Assembly (NCBI GenBank): GCA_017409405.1
Contig: JAFQSU010000078.1
Coordinates: 29,772-93,771 of the forward strand
Origin: Oscillospiraceae bacterium
Lineage (GTDB): Bacteria; Bacillota; Clostridia; Oscillospirales; JAAYXM01
Direction: 5' to 3'
DNA: 64,000 nt
Made by a program: the position numbers and the translations under genes. Positions 42,101 through 49,489 of this stretch are shown piece after piece. Numbering within the stretch: position 1 is the stretch's first letter; each line of letters begins with the position of its first letter. A model generated the notes under the pieces. The model saw only the letters and a program-made list of their open reading frames with translations, did not search any database and was not told the origin of the DNA.

Positions 42101-44198
42101 GTGCATTGCCATCGGTAAGCTTTGCGGAAGCGGAAAGCTGCATACCCTCTGTATCAGAGAGAAGAATGAACTTTTTCTCGGAAGTTACCGAAACGCTTTC
42201 AAGCGTCGGCACCTCTACCGTAACCGCTGTTGTGTCGGCAAATTCTGTGCCGACCGCGGTTGCTGTGATAACAGCCTGACCTGCGGTTTTCGGAGTTATG
42301 ATTCCGTCAGCCGAAACCTCGGCTATGGAGTCAGCAGAGCTTGAATACGAAATTTCAAGGCTTGAGCTTCCGTCAAGAAGCTTTTTGATGTCGTATCTTG
42401 TACCGTTTGTCGCAACCGCCGAAACGGTCATGCTCTGCGTTTTTCCGTTCTCATAAAGTGTAACGCTCTCAGGCTCTGCCGATATGCCCGAAAGAGCGGC
42501 AGGTTCTTCTACGCCCGTAAACGTAAAGCCCTGTACGAAAATATTTTTACCGCCGGAGGGATATATGGTCACCGTGTTTTCGCCCTTAGAAAGCTCAACA
42601 CCGAGAAGAACATCTTCCTTTGTTGCATATATATCCGTAGAATCGGCATAGTTATCAAAAGTGCCTATATATTTTCCGTTCACATAGATATCTGCGGTGC
42701 TGTTGGACGAATACGGTGTGTGTCGTACAACCACGTCATACTTTCCGGCACGCTTTGCGTTGACCTTTATTGCGAACTTGCCTTTGTTTTTGATATACGC
42801 CCATTTGACCGTCGGCTGTATACGTACTGCATCATTTCCTCCGCCATAAAATACCGCATCGGAGTTTTGCGTATCGATCGTCCAGTTTTCGCCGTATGTA
42901 TCCGCACTGCAGTATGTCTGATTACTGCCCGGTGCGACAACGAGCGAAGCCTTATCGACGGATGAAAATTCTATATCAAACATCGGATAGATAACCTTAT
43001 CCGATACGGTTATGTCTATGCTGTCCTCTACCGTCACTCCGTCAAGTGTCACGGCTGCTGTAATTTTTACATCACCCAGAGCCTTCGGCATAATGATTCC
43101 GTCATCGGATACCGTGACAATGTCCTCGGGCGAGCTTGTGTACTTTACCGAAACTGCAGGGTCTGTCATGTCAACGGGAGTTCCGTCTGTCATCTCTGCA
43201 GAAAGAGCTGTCGCCATGCCGTCTGCATCGTCAAGAAGAATATAGTCTGCATCCGAGGAAAGCGTGACCTCGGAAAGCTTGGGGCTTTCTACCGTTATTT
43301 TTATCTTTTCGGACTTTTCCTCCGTACCCATTTTAAAGGTTGCGGTAATCTCGGTTTCGCCGTCGGCGATTGCCGTAACAAGACCCGTCTGACTTACGGT
43401 TGCAAACTCGGGCTTTGAGCTTTCATATGTAAGCGATACGGTGCTGTCGTCCGTTCCGTCAAACTTTTTAAAGCCCTTGGAGATATCGTATCTTCCGCCG
43501 TCCGAAAGCACAGCCCCGACCGTGAGCTGTGAGGTGCCACCGGGACAAAGGGCGGTCTCGTCTGCTGAAATGTTTATCTTTGAAAGTGAGTCGGTGCTTG
43601 CACAGGGTGCGAAATCAAAGCCCTCTATCATGGCATTGTTGCCGGTGAGGGGACGTATGGTAAGCTTATGGGTCGTCTCTTCCGTAAGCTCAACAGCACG
43701 AAGTACGGCAGGTACGCCTGCCTTTAAATCCTCAAGTGTCGAGTCTGCTTTTTTGAAGTCATATGAACCAAGATAAATACCGTCAATATAGAAATCAACC
43801 ACACCGCATGACGAGTACATCATACCGAGTGCCGTAACATCGTATTTACCCGTTTTGGGAACGGTGAAATTGACGGTGAACGCACCGCCGAGGGTGTCGG
43901 TTGACCGCTGGGTAATCTGAAGATACGGGTATGCCGGTGCTTTGATATTTATACGCGCCGCATAACGGATATTATAGTGAAGATTGAGCGTGTTGGCAGT
44001 ATCAATCCACCAACTGCCGTCTGCACTTTTAGTAGTAGTTGTGACGTATGTTTTGGAGTTGCTTTTTTCGGCAAGGGTGTCGGGGTCAACATCAAAAAAT
44101 CTGATGTCAAACGCCTCTCCCTCAACTGCAAAAACGCCGACTGACATTATCGCCAAAATCATTGTTATACTAAGTAAAAATGATACTATTTTTTTCAT
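36159..44198 (-). CDS. Giant SLH surface protein with heparinase II/III-like lyase domain
   Basis: The 2679-aa protein has a signal peptide (1-24), then three units of about 355 residues, each a putative sugar-binding module (about 27-195, 405-563, 760-931) followed by Big2-like Ig domains (two, two and three). A heparinase II/III-like region runs from about 1225 to 2300, with a CPYC/CPDC zinc-ribbon pair near 1293 and 1324, GNFGMHQANVA near 1575, SHGHRDMLQLGID near 1820 and STLSHNTVQVDNEYQ near 1865. An Ig-like domain (2320-2413), a 12-Gly linker and three SLH domains (about 2490-2679) follow. It should cleave uronate polysaccharide at the cell surface; the substrate is unknown. Confidence 0.85.
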   Translation of the reverse strand: MKKIVSFLLSITMILAIMSVGVFAVEGEAFDIRFFDVDPDTLAEKSNSKTYVTTTTKSADGSWWIDTANTLNLHYNIRYAARINIKAPAYPYLQITQRSTDTLGGAFTVNFTVPKTGKYDVTALGMMYSSCGVVDFYIDGIYLGSYDFKKADSTLEDLKAGVPAVLRAVELTEETTHKLTIRPLTGNNAMIEGFDFAPCASTDSLSKINISADETALCPGGTSQLTVGAVLSDGGRYDISKGFKKFDGTDDSTVSLTYESSKPEFATVSQTGLVTAIADGETEITATFKMGTEEKSEKIKITVESPKLSEVTLSSDADYILLDDADGMATALSAEMTDGTPVDMTDPAVSVKYTSSPEDIVTVSDDGIIMPKALGDVKITAAVTLDGVTVEDSIDITVSDKVIYPMFDIEFSSVDKASLVVAPGSNQTYCSADTYGENWTIDTQNSDAVFYGGGNDAVRIQPTVKWAYIKNKGKFAIKVNAKRAGKYDVVVRHTPYSSNSTADIYVNGKYIGTFDNYADSTDIYATKEDVLLGVELSKGENTVTIYPSGGKNIFVQGFTFTGVEEPAALSGISAEPESVTLYENGKTQSMTVSAVATNGTRYDIKKLLDGSSSLEISYSSSADSIAEVSADGIITPKTAGQAVITATAVGTEFADTTAVTVEVPTLESVSVTSEKKFILLSDTEGMQLSASAKLTDGNALDLNNASVVWSAFPENIVSVMPDGTVKPETLGEVTISAAVTYNGVTKIGTLPLIVSEAPVYESFEVYFNEQAAWDTVVNITNKDGSTSPGYFSADTHGSNWRIDTEKSAKEYFSATSNAARIQKSNVEYTYLKNYGDFAVKFTVPEDGYYDLTANAMHYTSTGLAKFYIDGRFVGEVDTYTTPGDIYSAVATPLRSVYLTADGEHSLIIRNGGKTGGGTNLFIRSISFVGKGAHDGIKNVNIELPRDSYAAGESDEYKIKVTQNNGAGYYLPLVNSDGTTETNLFAKSEDEASVTVSEGTFTAIKSGKTRLTVEGKIDGFDVSGFGTVNVSEVTYDRADVNLSEELIYFVGGSKKLYGSAILSDGRVTDSKNISNVRFKSSDETVAKISADGTISFLKEDTVDITAWVTFNNIEKSVTKTIKVENVKLASITAKTEDNVVFALDRDGSQMIVTGVKNNGDLVDISGSEFSYESLTPDIVTVDEAGRVYYASRGTGKIRVTATVSGFDTPFTCEAEVISSSAKTGSTIYTDDMRKMALANGSKYEWAKSLVKSAKAKADAHLETFEELYMLIPGEGLPRSYTITTLSSPGTMTYICPYCKIDLRAATYGAYSWIVDPIKDPWKVKCPDCKRSFPSNDFEGFYELGYDKKTGTFSREEALRKHGELYGTSDNPYGYGKGFLKNELYTEKEDTWMVDDGFGWSPRDGVPGSSESVKTNPKYAPIALYMHYFWDRNGSAKSVLCATLDDLRDAYLYTGEEKYGIAGAILLDRVADVYPTYDLKLNSLSYANSHGGDYNGKVVGNIWETNIAESLTRAYDAFYPEMSNPKVIGYLSEKAKYFGLDNPKTNADLIRENAENGIIREVFDGAKGARVLGNFGMHQANVALCAVALDTSPETDEMIAWLKKPSTHTVISVIDPIYNTEYAKTTVANSGGEMVTRYINEVDRDGFGNEVGIGYNRIWVTDALTAAEMFDRHGIEDPDLDFFSNAKYVKMFNSIIKETVGSGYSLHIGDSGNTAGTTIYSTADETLRAYYKLRDPELAKNIYFTLGGDVDDIHVDIFTDNEGLGDEIKAAVEEHGELELKSENLTGFGLALLRGGELVKTPGAIADKDYRHDTWMYYGRTSVSHGHRDMLQLGIDAYGFNFTPDLGYPEATGLNENRWQWIASTLSHNTVQVDNEYQNGIYGGTPLHFDSKDNVKLIDVEAPNAYGTTDIYRRTAVSVAASNEVSYTVDFFRVKGGKSHVYSFHTQSYKGYTTDDLTLVPQLDENGKDGMIDENGEYRKYTYAGIGKTYTDKETGEEKTVLYGPDPNASESDVGYGKLMFPRGYTWLTEVSRAKNIKDGSFDVNFEQTDFRHQVGDPSGLNLKFTALNDWTPTDIGFATGYPPRTATNAQVPGLDYMLIHRESEEELDTLFTSVIQPYKGDEYIESMESLPLISSGGEGEDDVAKAVKVTLKNGRCDYIIYATNNNVTYTVKDKDVEFDFRGFVGVYSITRDSNGTPHNIYAYVNDGDLIGDVNGRAAYTGEVVSFTEALTDENIITVKLNEQVDNFDELSGEYVYVKNTGTQNGSYRIVKASPNTDNSDYIDLHLGDVSLIKAFANNADFSQGYQYNIAKRQKLEILLTSELDDKPYFTETEKLRDLTVTAGSTITVDVNAESPKQHAIRYEARDLPRGASVDETTGTMTWRPDSSQAGKAGVLIAAIDENGREATVSYEITVYGSTTGKPSQDEDNTGSTDTTDTPSGGGGGGGGGGGAAPAPDEGDDTDVGDDDESLPLEEKVPSEGEADEVENGDTANVHFTDLTSHAWAADAINELSEKGIIKGTSDSTFSPSANITRADFAILLVRAFDLSSDNTENFADVEESDYFARELAIARNCGIVGGIGDNKYAPRNTITRQDMMVIVYRALQALEKMPSPRGEGGPLAVDEVSYPDFDTVAEYAREAVTFLISEGLVNGKNGKIDPEANTTRAEVAVLVKRILDYIAE
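36330..36375. repeat. Family 2 repeat unit inside the coding region (between SLH2 and SLH3)
   Basis: CACCTCATCCACCGCAAGCG...CCTTCCCCTCGAGGGGAAGGC matches the intergenic unit at 36089-36132 in order and hairpin layout. It is translated on the minus strand as MPSPRGEGGPLAVDEVS (residues about 2608-2623) without breaking the frame. Confidence 0.7.
36747..36796. repeat. Family 2 repeat unit inside the coding region (before SLH1)
   Basis: CACCTCATCCGCCTCGCC...CTTCTCCTCAAGGGGAAGGC, translated as LPLEEKVPSEGEADEVE (residues about 2467-2484) in the linker ahead of the first SLH domain, again in frame. Confidence 0.65.
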
Positions 44199-44318
44199 AT
44201 TTCCTCCTTCTTCGAATCCGATAATTCACCACTGTATTTTATCTTAATATAATTTTAATATATCGGCGCTTTTGCTTCAATATGTAAATTTGCACATTTG
44301 ACCAAACTTATTTTTCTC

Positions 44319-44347
44319 TTGAAAATTACCGTGAATTGTTATATTAT
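44319..44347 (+). promoter_or_regulatory. Promoter of the AraC regulator
   Basis: TTGAAA (44319-44324), 17-base spacer, TATTAT (44342-44347), in the divergent region with the giant surface protein gene. Confidence 0.55.
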
Positions 44348-44383
44348 TGTAATATAAGATTTTCGGCGAAAGGAGGGGCTTCT

Positions 44384-45397
44384 GTGAACGTCATACCGCC
44401 TATGCTTTCAAACGCAATTCCCGATCTTAGCAACGATGTTTCTTTCTTTCACTTTTCTCCGGTTTCGGTACAAAAAGTCAGGTATAAAACCATAAACCCA
44501 CAGCATTGGCATGATTATTCGCAAATCTGGTACACAGTTTCAGGTTCGTATTATCACACCATTAACGGCGAAAGACGTCTTCAAACCCCGGGAAGTGTAT
44601 CACTTATCTTTCCGCATACGCTTCATGGGGTCGATACCTCTCTGTCCGATACCGAAAATGCGCGTATTATATATTTTTCCATCCGTGAAGACATGTTTTC
44701 CAAAAATTACATGCCGTTTATTCCCCTGACCTACTCTCTTGCATCCTTTGATAAATTTGTTCTGAATCCTTTTATTACACTTAATGGGAAGGATAAAGAG
44801 CTTGCAGACGAGCTTTGCGAAAGCTCACTTTCCGAATTTTCAAAACAAATGGCCATGCAAAGCCATAAAATCTTAAATAACTGCGCAACACTTCTCGAGC
44901 TCTGTGCAAAAACCGTGAACACGCCCTTTTCGTCAAACACTTTAAAAATGGCTCAAGAGCGTGCTGTTCACATAAATAATTCGGTAGCTTATCTCAAAAA
45001 CAACAGTGCAGATAAAATATCAATTGAAAGCACCCGAAGCCACGCCATGATGTCAAAAAGTTCCTTTACTGAAAAATTCAAAACCACGGTAGGGCGCACA
45101 CACCACGATTATCTTACACGCCTTCGTATGGCAAAAGCCATTTCACTCATGCGTTTTTCACGAAAAACCATTGCTGAAATTTCAGACGAATGCGGATATG
45201 CAAACAACTCCCACTTCACACGCACCTGCATAGAAATATTTTCTGTACCGCCGCAGGTGCTCCGCCAACAGCTTGTCACCTGGGCAAGAGGATGCGAGCA
45301 TGTGTATATGAATCAAAGACGCGAAAATTCATGGGCTCAGATTCTTGACAGCGAGACTATCGAAGACCACCGCCGCATAATGCTCGGCATTGACTGA
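44384..45397 (+). CDS. AraC-family regulator with cupin sensor
   Basis: The 337-aa protein starts at GTG 44384 after AGGAGGGG. Residues about 45-110 form a cupin-type sugar-sensing domain (HWHDYSQIWYTVSGSYYHTI and LIFPHTLHGVD). The C-terminal AraC DNA-binding domain has KISIESTRSHAMMSKSSFTE as first HTH and IAEISDECGYANNSHFTRTC as second. It is divergent from the giant lyase gene, so control of that gene by a polysaccharide breakdown product is plausible. Its C-terminus extends about 35 residues past the second HTH. Confidence 0.85.
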   Translation: MNVIPPMLSNAIPDLSNDVSFFHFSPVSVQKVRYKTINPQHWHDYSQIWYTVSGSYYHTINGERRLQTPGSVSLIFPHTLHGVDTSLSDTENARIIYFSIREDMFSKNYMPFIPLTYSLASFDKFVLNPFITLNGKDKELADELCESSLSEFSKQMAMQSHKILNNCATLLELCAKTVNTPFSSNTLKMAQERAVHINNSVAYLKNNSADKISIESTRSHAMMSKSSFTEKFKTTVGRTHHDYLTRLRMAKAISLMRFSRKTIAEISDECGYANNSHFTRTCIEIFSVPPQVLRQQLVTWARGCEHVYMNQRRENSWAQILDSETIEDHRRIMLGID

Positions 45398-45404
45398 TGT
45401 GTAA

Positions 45405-45442
45405 AAAAACACCGCAATACTTAAAAGTATTGCGGTGTTTTT
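45405..45442. terminator. Bidirectional terminator
   Basis: AAAAACACCGCAATACTT and its complement form an 18-bp stem between the AraC gene and the converging substrate-binding protein gene. Confidence 0.85.
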
Positions 45443-45444
45443 AT

Positions 45445-46380
45445 TTAGAATTGATCGGGGTGGAATGCCTTTGCGAGGGTTTCCACCGTGTATGCCATGC
45501 GGTTTCCCGGAAGGATGCTTTCAAGCGTTATGACTGCAAAGCGCTCGTTTTTCACGCAATCAAGCTCTGCGAGAGTCGGGTTTGCCTCGATTTCGGCGAT
45601 TTTTTCTTCAACAGACGGGCTGTCGTAGTCGTGAATAAGAATAACGTCGGGGTTGCGTTTTATCACTTCCTCATAGCTTACCGTGACCCACTGTTTTTCC
45701 GTTATATCATCGAATATATTCTTACCGCCGGCAAGAGAGACAAGAAGTGATTCAAAGTTTGCTCCCGAGCATGTGAACACGCCGTCGTTTCCGCTGTCAT
45801 AAACAAGTACCTTTACAGGCTCCTTGCCCGACAGCTTATCCGCAACAAGTGCGATGCGTGATTTCTGCTCATCGACAAATGCGTTTGCCCTTTCTTCTAT
45901 GCCGAAGATTTTACCTATGTCGAGAATCTCCTTGTACTGCTCCTCCAAAGTCGTTGCGGAGTTTACGTACACATCCATACCGTAGCTTTTTGCCTCTTCA
46001 ATGTTACAGCCCGTGTCGCCTATCTCCCAATCAAGCGCATAGATGAAATCTGCGCCGCTTGTGAGAATTGCTTCTCGGGTTGCAGAAGCGTAGTTGAGCT
46101 GGGGGATTGCATCTACGGCATCGGCATATTCAGGAAGAGGGCCTCGGCTGTGATTTACAAGACTTCTTCCGATGACCTTATCGGAAAGACCGAGCGCCGC
46201 AAAAAGCTCTGTGCAGTTCGGTCCGAGTGTCAGTACCTTTTTGGGGTTTTTTTCAATAACTGCTTCTCTTCCGTAATTGTCAAAGGTAAGGGTTTCGCCT
46301 TTTGCTTCATTATCCGTAGAAGTAACTGCACACGAAGCAAGAAGCATAAGTGCCAATATCAGTGTCATTATTCTTTTCAT
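45445..46380 (-). CDS. Metallophore/cobalamin ABC transporter, substrate-binding lipoprotein
   Basis: The 311-aa protein has a lipoprotein signal ending LMLLASC (Cys17). The mature part is a class III periplasmic-binding fold (BtuF/FhuD type): VLTLGPNCTELFAALGLSDKVIG near residue 48 and the bridging helix and C-lobe with KRNPDVILIHDYDS near residue 240. Such proteins bind iron-siderophore, heme or cobalamin complexes outside the membrane. It is the last gene of a permease-ATPase-binding protein operon; its ATG overlaps the ATPase stop as TAATG. Confidence 0.88.
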   Translation of the reverse strand: MKRIMTLILALMLLASCAVTSTDNEAKGETLTFDNYGREAVIEKNPKKVLTLGPNCTELFAALGLSDKVIGRSLVNHSRGPLPEYADAVDAIPQLNYASATREAILTSGADFIYALDWEIGDTGCNIEEAKSYGMDVYVNSATTLEEQYKEILDIGKIFGIEERANAFVDEQKSRIALVADKLSGKEPVKVLVYDSGNDGVFTCSGANFESLLVSLAGGKNIFDDITEKQWVTVSYEEVIKRNPDVILIHDYDSPSVEEKIAEIEANPTLAELDCVKNERFAVITLESILPGNRMAYTVETLAKAFHPDQF

Positions 46381-47168
46381 TATTCAGTAATACCTTTCGT
46401 AGAAAATCCGCTGAAGTATGATATATTCAGCTTATTTGTTACCGGATTTTTTGAAACAGACGAGCGAACACCGTAAATATCAAAAATGTTTTCAGATGTG
46501 AGCACCTCTTCGGGCGTGCCGCAAAGTGCAATTTCTCCGTCTTTTAAAACATATATTTTATCGCAGTAAAGTGCCGCAAGATTTAAGTCATGAATTGCGG
46601 CAAGCACCGTTATGTTAAGGCGCTTTATAAAGTCGAAAATTTCAAGCTGATAGCTTATATCGAGATGGTTTGTCGGCTCGTCAAGGATAAACAGGTCGCT
46701 TTCTTGGGCAACGGCACGGGCAAGGAGAACACGTTGCTTCTCACCGCCGGAGAGACTCTGAAAGCTTCGTTTTGCCATATCCTCCATACCGAGGTGTTCA
46801 AGCGCATGATGCACCATATGCTTATCCTCGGCAGTGTCAAAATCAAACAGCCTCTTTTTAGGGCTTCTTCCCATGGCAACGATTTCTCTGACGGAAAAAT
46901 CAAACGGAATGTCGTTTTCCTGACCGACAACCGCCATCTTCTGTGCCGACTTTTTATACGGCATTTTGAAGACATTTTCGCCATCCACAAAAACATCTCC
47001 TTCATCCGGAGTCAATGCCCTGCAGATGTTTTTGATTACCGTTGACTTGCCGCTCCCGTTGGGTCCGATAAGCCCGACAAACTCTCCGTTTTCAACATTG
47101 AGTGAGATATTTCTTACAGCGGATTTTCCGTCATAAGAAAAGCTCAGTCCCGAAACGCTAAGCTTCAT
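46380..47168 (-). CDS. Metallophore/cobalamin ABC transporter, ATP-binding protein
   Basis: The 262-aa FecE/BtuD-type ATPase has Walker A GPNGSGKST (residues 36-44), Q-loop VGQEND near residue 86, the ABC signature LSGGEKQRV near residue 140, Walker B LFILDEPTNHLD near 161 and the switch His in AAIHDLN near 193. It powers the adjacent FecCD-type permease. It lies 6 bases after the permease stop. Confidence 0.93.
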   Translation of the reverse strand: MKLSVSGLSFSYDGKSAVRNISLNVENGEFVGLIGPNGSGKSTVIKNICRALTPDEGDVFVDGENVFKMPYKKSAQKMAVVGQENDIPFDFSVREIVAMGRSPKKRLFDFDTAEDKHMVHHALEHLGMEDMAKRSFQSLSGGEKQRVLLARAVAQESDLFILDEPTNHLDISYQLEIFDFIKRLNITVLAAIHDLNLAALYCDKIYVLKDGEIALCGTPEEVLTSENIFDIYGVRSSVSKNPVTNKLNISYFSGFSTKGITE

Positions 47169-47174
47169 TCAGGC

Positions 47175-48230
47175 TCACTTCCTTTCCCTGCTGTTTTTCT
47201 TCAGCATCAGAATAAAGACGGGACCGCCTATTACTGCCGTGAGAATGCCAACCGGCAGCTCCTCCGGTGCGATAAGCATGCGTGCCGCAACGTCAACCCA
47301 CACAACAAGAATCCCACCTGAAAGTGCGGATACGGGAAGCACCTTTTTATGGTCACCGCCCACTATAAGCCGTGTGAAATGCGGCACCATAAGTCCTACA
47401 AATCCTATGCTTCCGCTGACAGCTACCGTCGCGCCTGCCATAAGCGAGGCAACAAGGATAAGCTGTTTTTGGAGACTTCTTACATTTACACCGAGAGCAC
47501 CTGCGCTTTCATCACCTAAAAGCAAGAGGTTCAGTCCTCTGTAATTTATCATAAGATAAATCATGCACAGCACAAGCACCGCCGTCGGTATTCCGAGATA
47601 TGCCCATTTTGCACCGGCAAGGCTTCCCGACATCCAGAATTCTGCATTGTGAAGTCCTAAAGCATTGGGGGCAGAGAGCTTTATAATACTCGTCACGCCG
47701 TCCATAATCATCGCAACGGCAACGCCCGACAAGAGAAGCTGTGTTATGTTTATTCTTCCTCTGTGACGTGAAAGGATGTAGACTGCGATTATCGTTGCCG
47801 CCGCACCTAAAAACGCACTTATTGAAAGTGAGTATACGCCAAGGAATGAAAACGCACCGAACAGCATGCCGAGTGTTGCAAATGCTGATGCACCCGAAGA
47901 GACACCGAGGATGAAGGGGTCTGCGAGGTTGTTTCTCACAAGTGCCTGCATCGTAACGCCGCACACGGCAAGAGAAGCCCCGACAACGAAGCCGAGAAGC
48001 ACGCGCGGAAGCCTGAGTCCGAGCACGATATTCTCCGAAAGCGCTTCCCACGTTTTCGGTATCATATCCCCGACAAGCGGAAGACGGCTCAAAAGAACCT
48101 TTGCGGTCGTAATCGGCGACACGGAAACAGGGCCTATCCCCGTTGCAAGAATAACGCTCAACACCGCAGCAATTATGAGAACCGTTAAAATCAATATATT
48201 GTTTTTACAGTAGCGTTTCTTTATTTTCAC
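47175..48230 (-). CDS. Metallophore/cobalamin ABC transporter, FecCD-type permease
   Basis: The 351-aa permease starts at GTG 48230; the open frame extends upstream but there it only mirrors uxuA. It contains eight to ten membrane helices. FecCD signatures are ALSENIVLGLRLPRVLLGFV near residue 68, AVCGVTMQALVRNNLADPFILG near 92, and VSGSIGFVGLMVPHFTRLIVG near 265. With the ATPase and binding protein it forms one importer. Iron-siderophore or cobalamin are both possible; no riboswitch that would favour cobalamin is seen upstream. Confidence 0.88.
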   Translation of the reverse strand: MKIKKRYCKNNILILTVLIIAAVLSVILATGIGPVSVSPITTAKVLLSRLPLVGDMIPKTWEALSENIVLGLRLPRVLLGFVVGASLAVCGVTMQALVRNNLADPFILGVSSGASAFATLGMLFGAFSFLGVYSLSISAFLGAAATIIAVYILSRHRGRINITQLLLSGVAVAMIMDGVTSIIKLSAPNALGLHNAEFWMSGSLAGAKWAYLGIPTAVLVLCMIYLMINYRGLNLLLLGDESAGALGVNVRSLQKQLILVASLMAGATVAVSGSIGFVGLMVPHFTRLIVGGDHKKVLPVSALSGGILVVWVDVAARMLIAPEELPVGILTAVIGGPVFILMLKKNSRERK

Positions 48231-48276
48231 AATAAAAACCCCATTACAAAATTTGGGACATATCTTTAAAAAACAA

Positions 48277-48294
48277 GGTGCGGTTTTCCGCACC
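48277..48294 (-). terminator. uxuA terminator
   Basis: GGTGCGG/CCGCACC 7-bp stem with TTTT loop; on the minus strand TTGTTTTTT follows, 16 bases after the uxuA stop. Confidence 0.7.
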
Positions 48295-48309
48295 CTGTCC
48301 ATGTCACAA

Positions 48310-49395
48310 TTATTTCTTGCCTTTGATTCTGTCGAGCGTATCCCAGATACCGTGCATGTACATGATGCCGAGAGCGCGGTCATAAAGGCCGTAGCCGGGA
48401 CGGACGTTTCCGGGGCCTTCGTCCCAGAGGTGTCTGCCGTGGTCGGGGCGGATATAGCCCTCAAAGCCACAGTCGTGGTATGCCTTGACGATTTCAAGGA
48501 TACCCGTGTCGCCGTCGCAGTCGCGGTGCGATGCTTCAGAGAAGTCACCGTTCGGGAAGTTCTTGACGTTTCTGATATGAGCAAATGCGATTCTGTCGCA
48601 GTGCTTACGTACAATGTCTGCAACGTTGTTGTTCGGGTTTGCACCGAGAGAGCCCGAGCAGAGGGTGAGGCAGTTGTACGGATCATCAACCATCTTGAGG
48701 AAGCGGTCGATGTTTTCTTCATTTATGAGAAGACGCGGAATGCCGAAAATATCCCATGGCGGATCGTCCATATGAATAGCCATTTTGACATCGCACTCAT
48801 GGCAGGTAGGCATAATGGCTTCGAGGAAGTACTTGAGGTTTTCCCAAAGCTTTTCATGGGTGATGCCCTCATATGCCTTGAAAAGCTCGTCGAGCTTTGC
48901 CATTCTCTCAGGCTCCCAGCCCGGGAAGGACATGTTATACTTCTCGGTAAAGCCGAGGATGTAATCAGCCATAGCCTTGTAGTCGTCCTGAATCATACCC
49001 TTTTCATAGAAAAGCGCAGTAGAGCCGTCACCGACCTCGTGGAAAAGGTTACTTCTTGTCCAGTCGAAAATAGGCATGAAGTTATAGCAGATAACCTTTA
49101 CGCCGAACTTTGCGACGTTGCGGATGCACTGCTTATAGTTTTCTATGTATTTATCTCTTGTGGGAAGACCTATTTTAATGTCATCGTGGACATTGATAGA
49201 CTCGATAACATCCATATTGAAGCCGTATTCATCAAGCTGGCGCTTGACCTCGGCAATTTCTTCTTCCTCCCAGATTTCTCCCGGCATTTTGTGATGAAGA
49301 GCCCAGACGATGCCGTCAACACCCGGGATCTGCTTGATATCGGAAAGGCTTATCTTGTCGTTGCCTTCGCCGTACCAGCGGAATGTCATTTTCAT
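48310..49395 (-). CDS. uxuA: Mannonate dehydratase
   Basis: The 361-aa cytosolic enzyme converts D-mannonate to 2-keto-3-deoxygluconate in glucuronate breakdown. The family start MKMTFRWYGEGNDKISLSDI is exact, and ICYNFMPIFDWTRSNL near residue 102, ALTLCSGSLGANPNNNVADI-like text around residue 225, and RPDHGRHLW near residue 318 carry the metal-binding His and Cys. Length is as expected (360-394 aa). The fructuronate reductase uxuB is not adjacent. The ABC importer downstream has its own start after a terminator. Confidence 0.96.
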   Translation of the reverse strand: MKMTFRWYGEGNDKISLSDIKQIPGVDGIVWALHHKMPGEIWEEEEIAEVKRQLDEYGFNMDVIESINVHDDIKIGLPTRDKYIENYKQCIRNVAKFGVKVICYNFMPIFDWTRSNLFHEVGDGSTALFYEKGMIQDDYKAMADYILGFTEKYNMSFPGWEPERMAKLDELFKAYEGITHEKLWENLKYFLEAIMPTCHECDVKMAIHMDDPPWDIFGIPRLLINEENIDRFLKMVDDPYNCLTLCSGSLGANPNNNVADIVRKHCDRIAFAHIRNVKNFPNGDFSEASHRDCDGDTGILEIVKAYHDCGFEGYIRPDHGRHLWDEGPGNVRPGYGLYDRALGIMYMHGIWDTLDRIKGKK

Positions 49396-49489
49396 CAGTA
49401 TCGCTCCTTTATCGTGGCGTTTTTTTACATTATAGCACTATTTTATCATAATTGCAATGTGCGTTAAAAATAAAACACACGGTTTTCCT

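Noticed and set aside
47175..48722. A 515-codon open frame for the ABC permease
   Set aside because: Its first ~164 codons are antisense to uxuA and are rich in Ser/Thr/Arg with no family match; the permease homology starts at the GTG at 48230.
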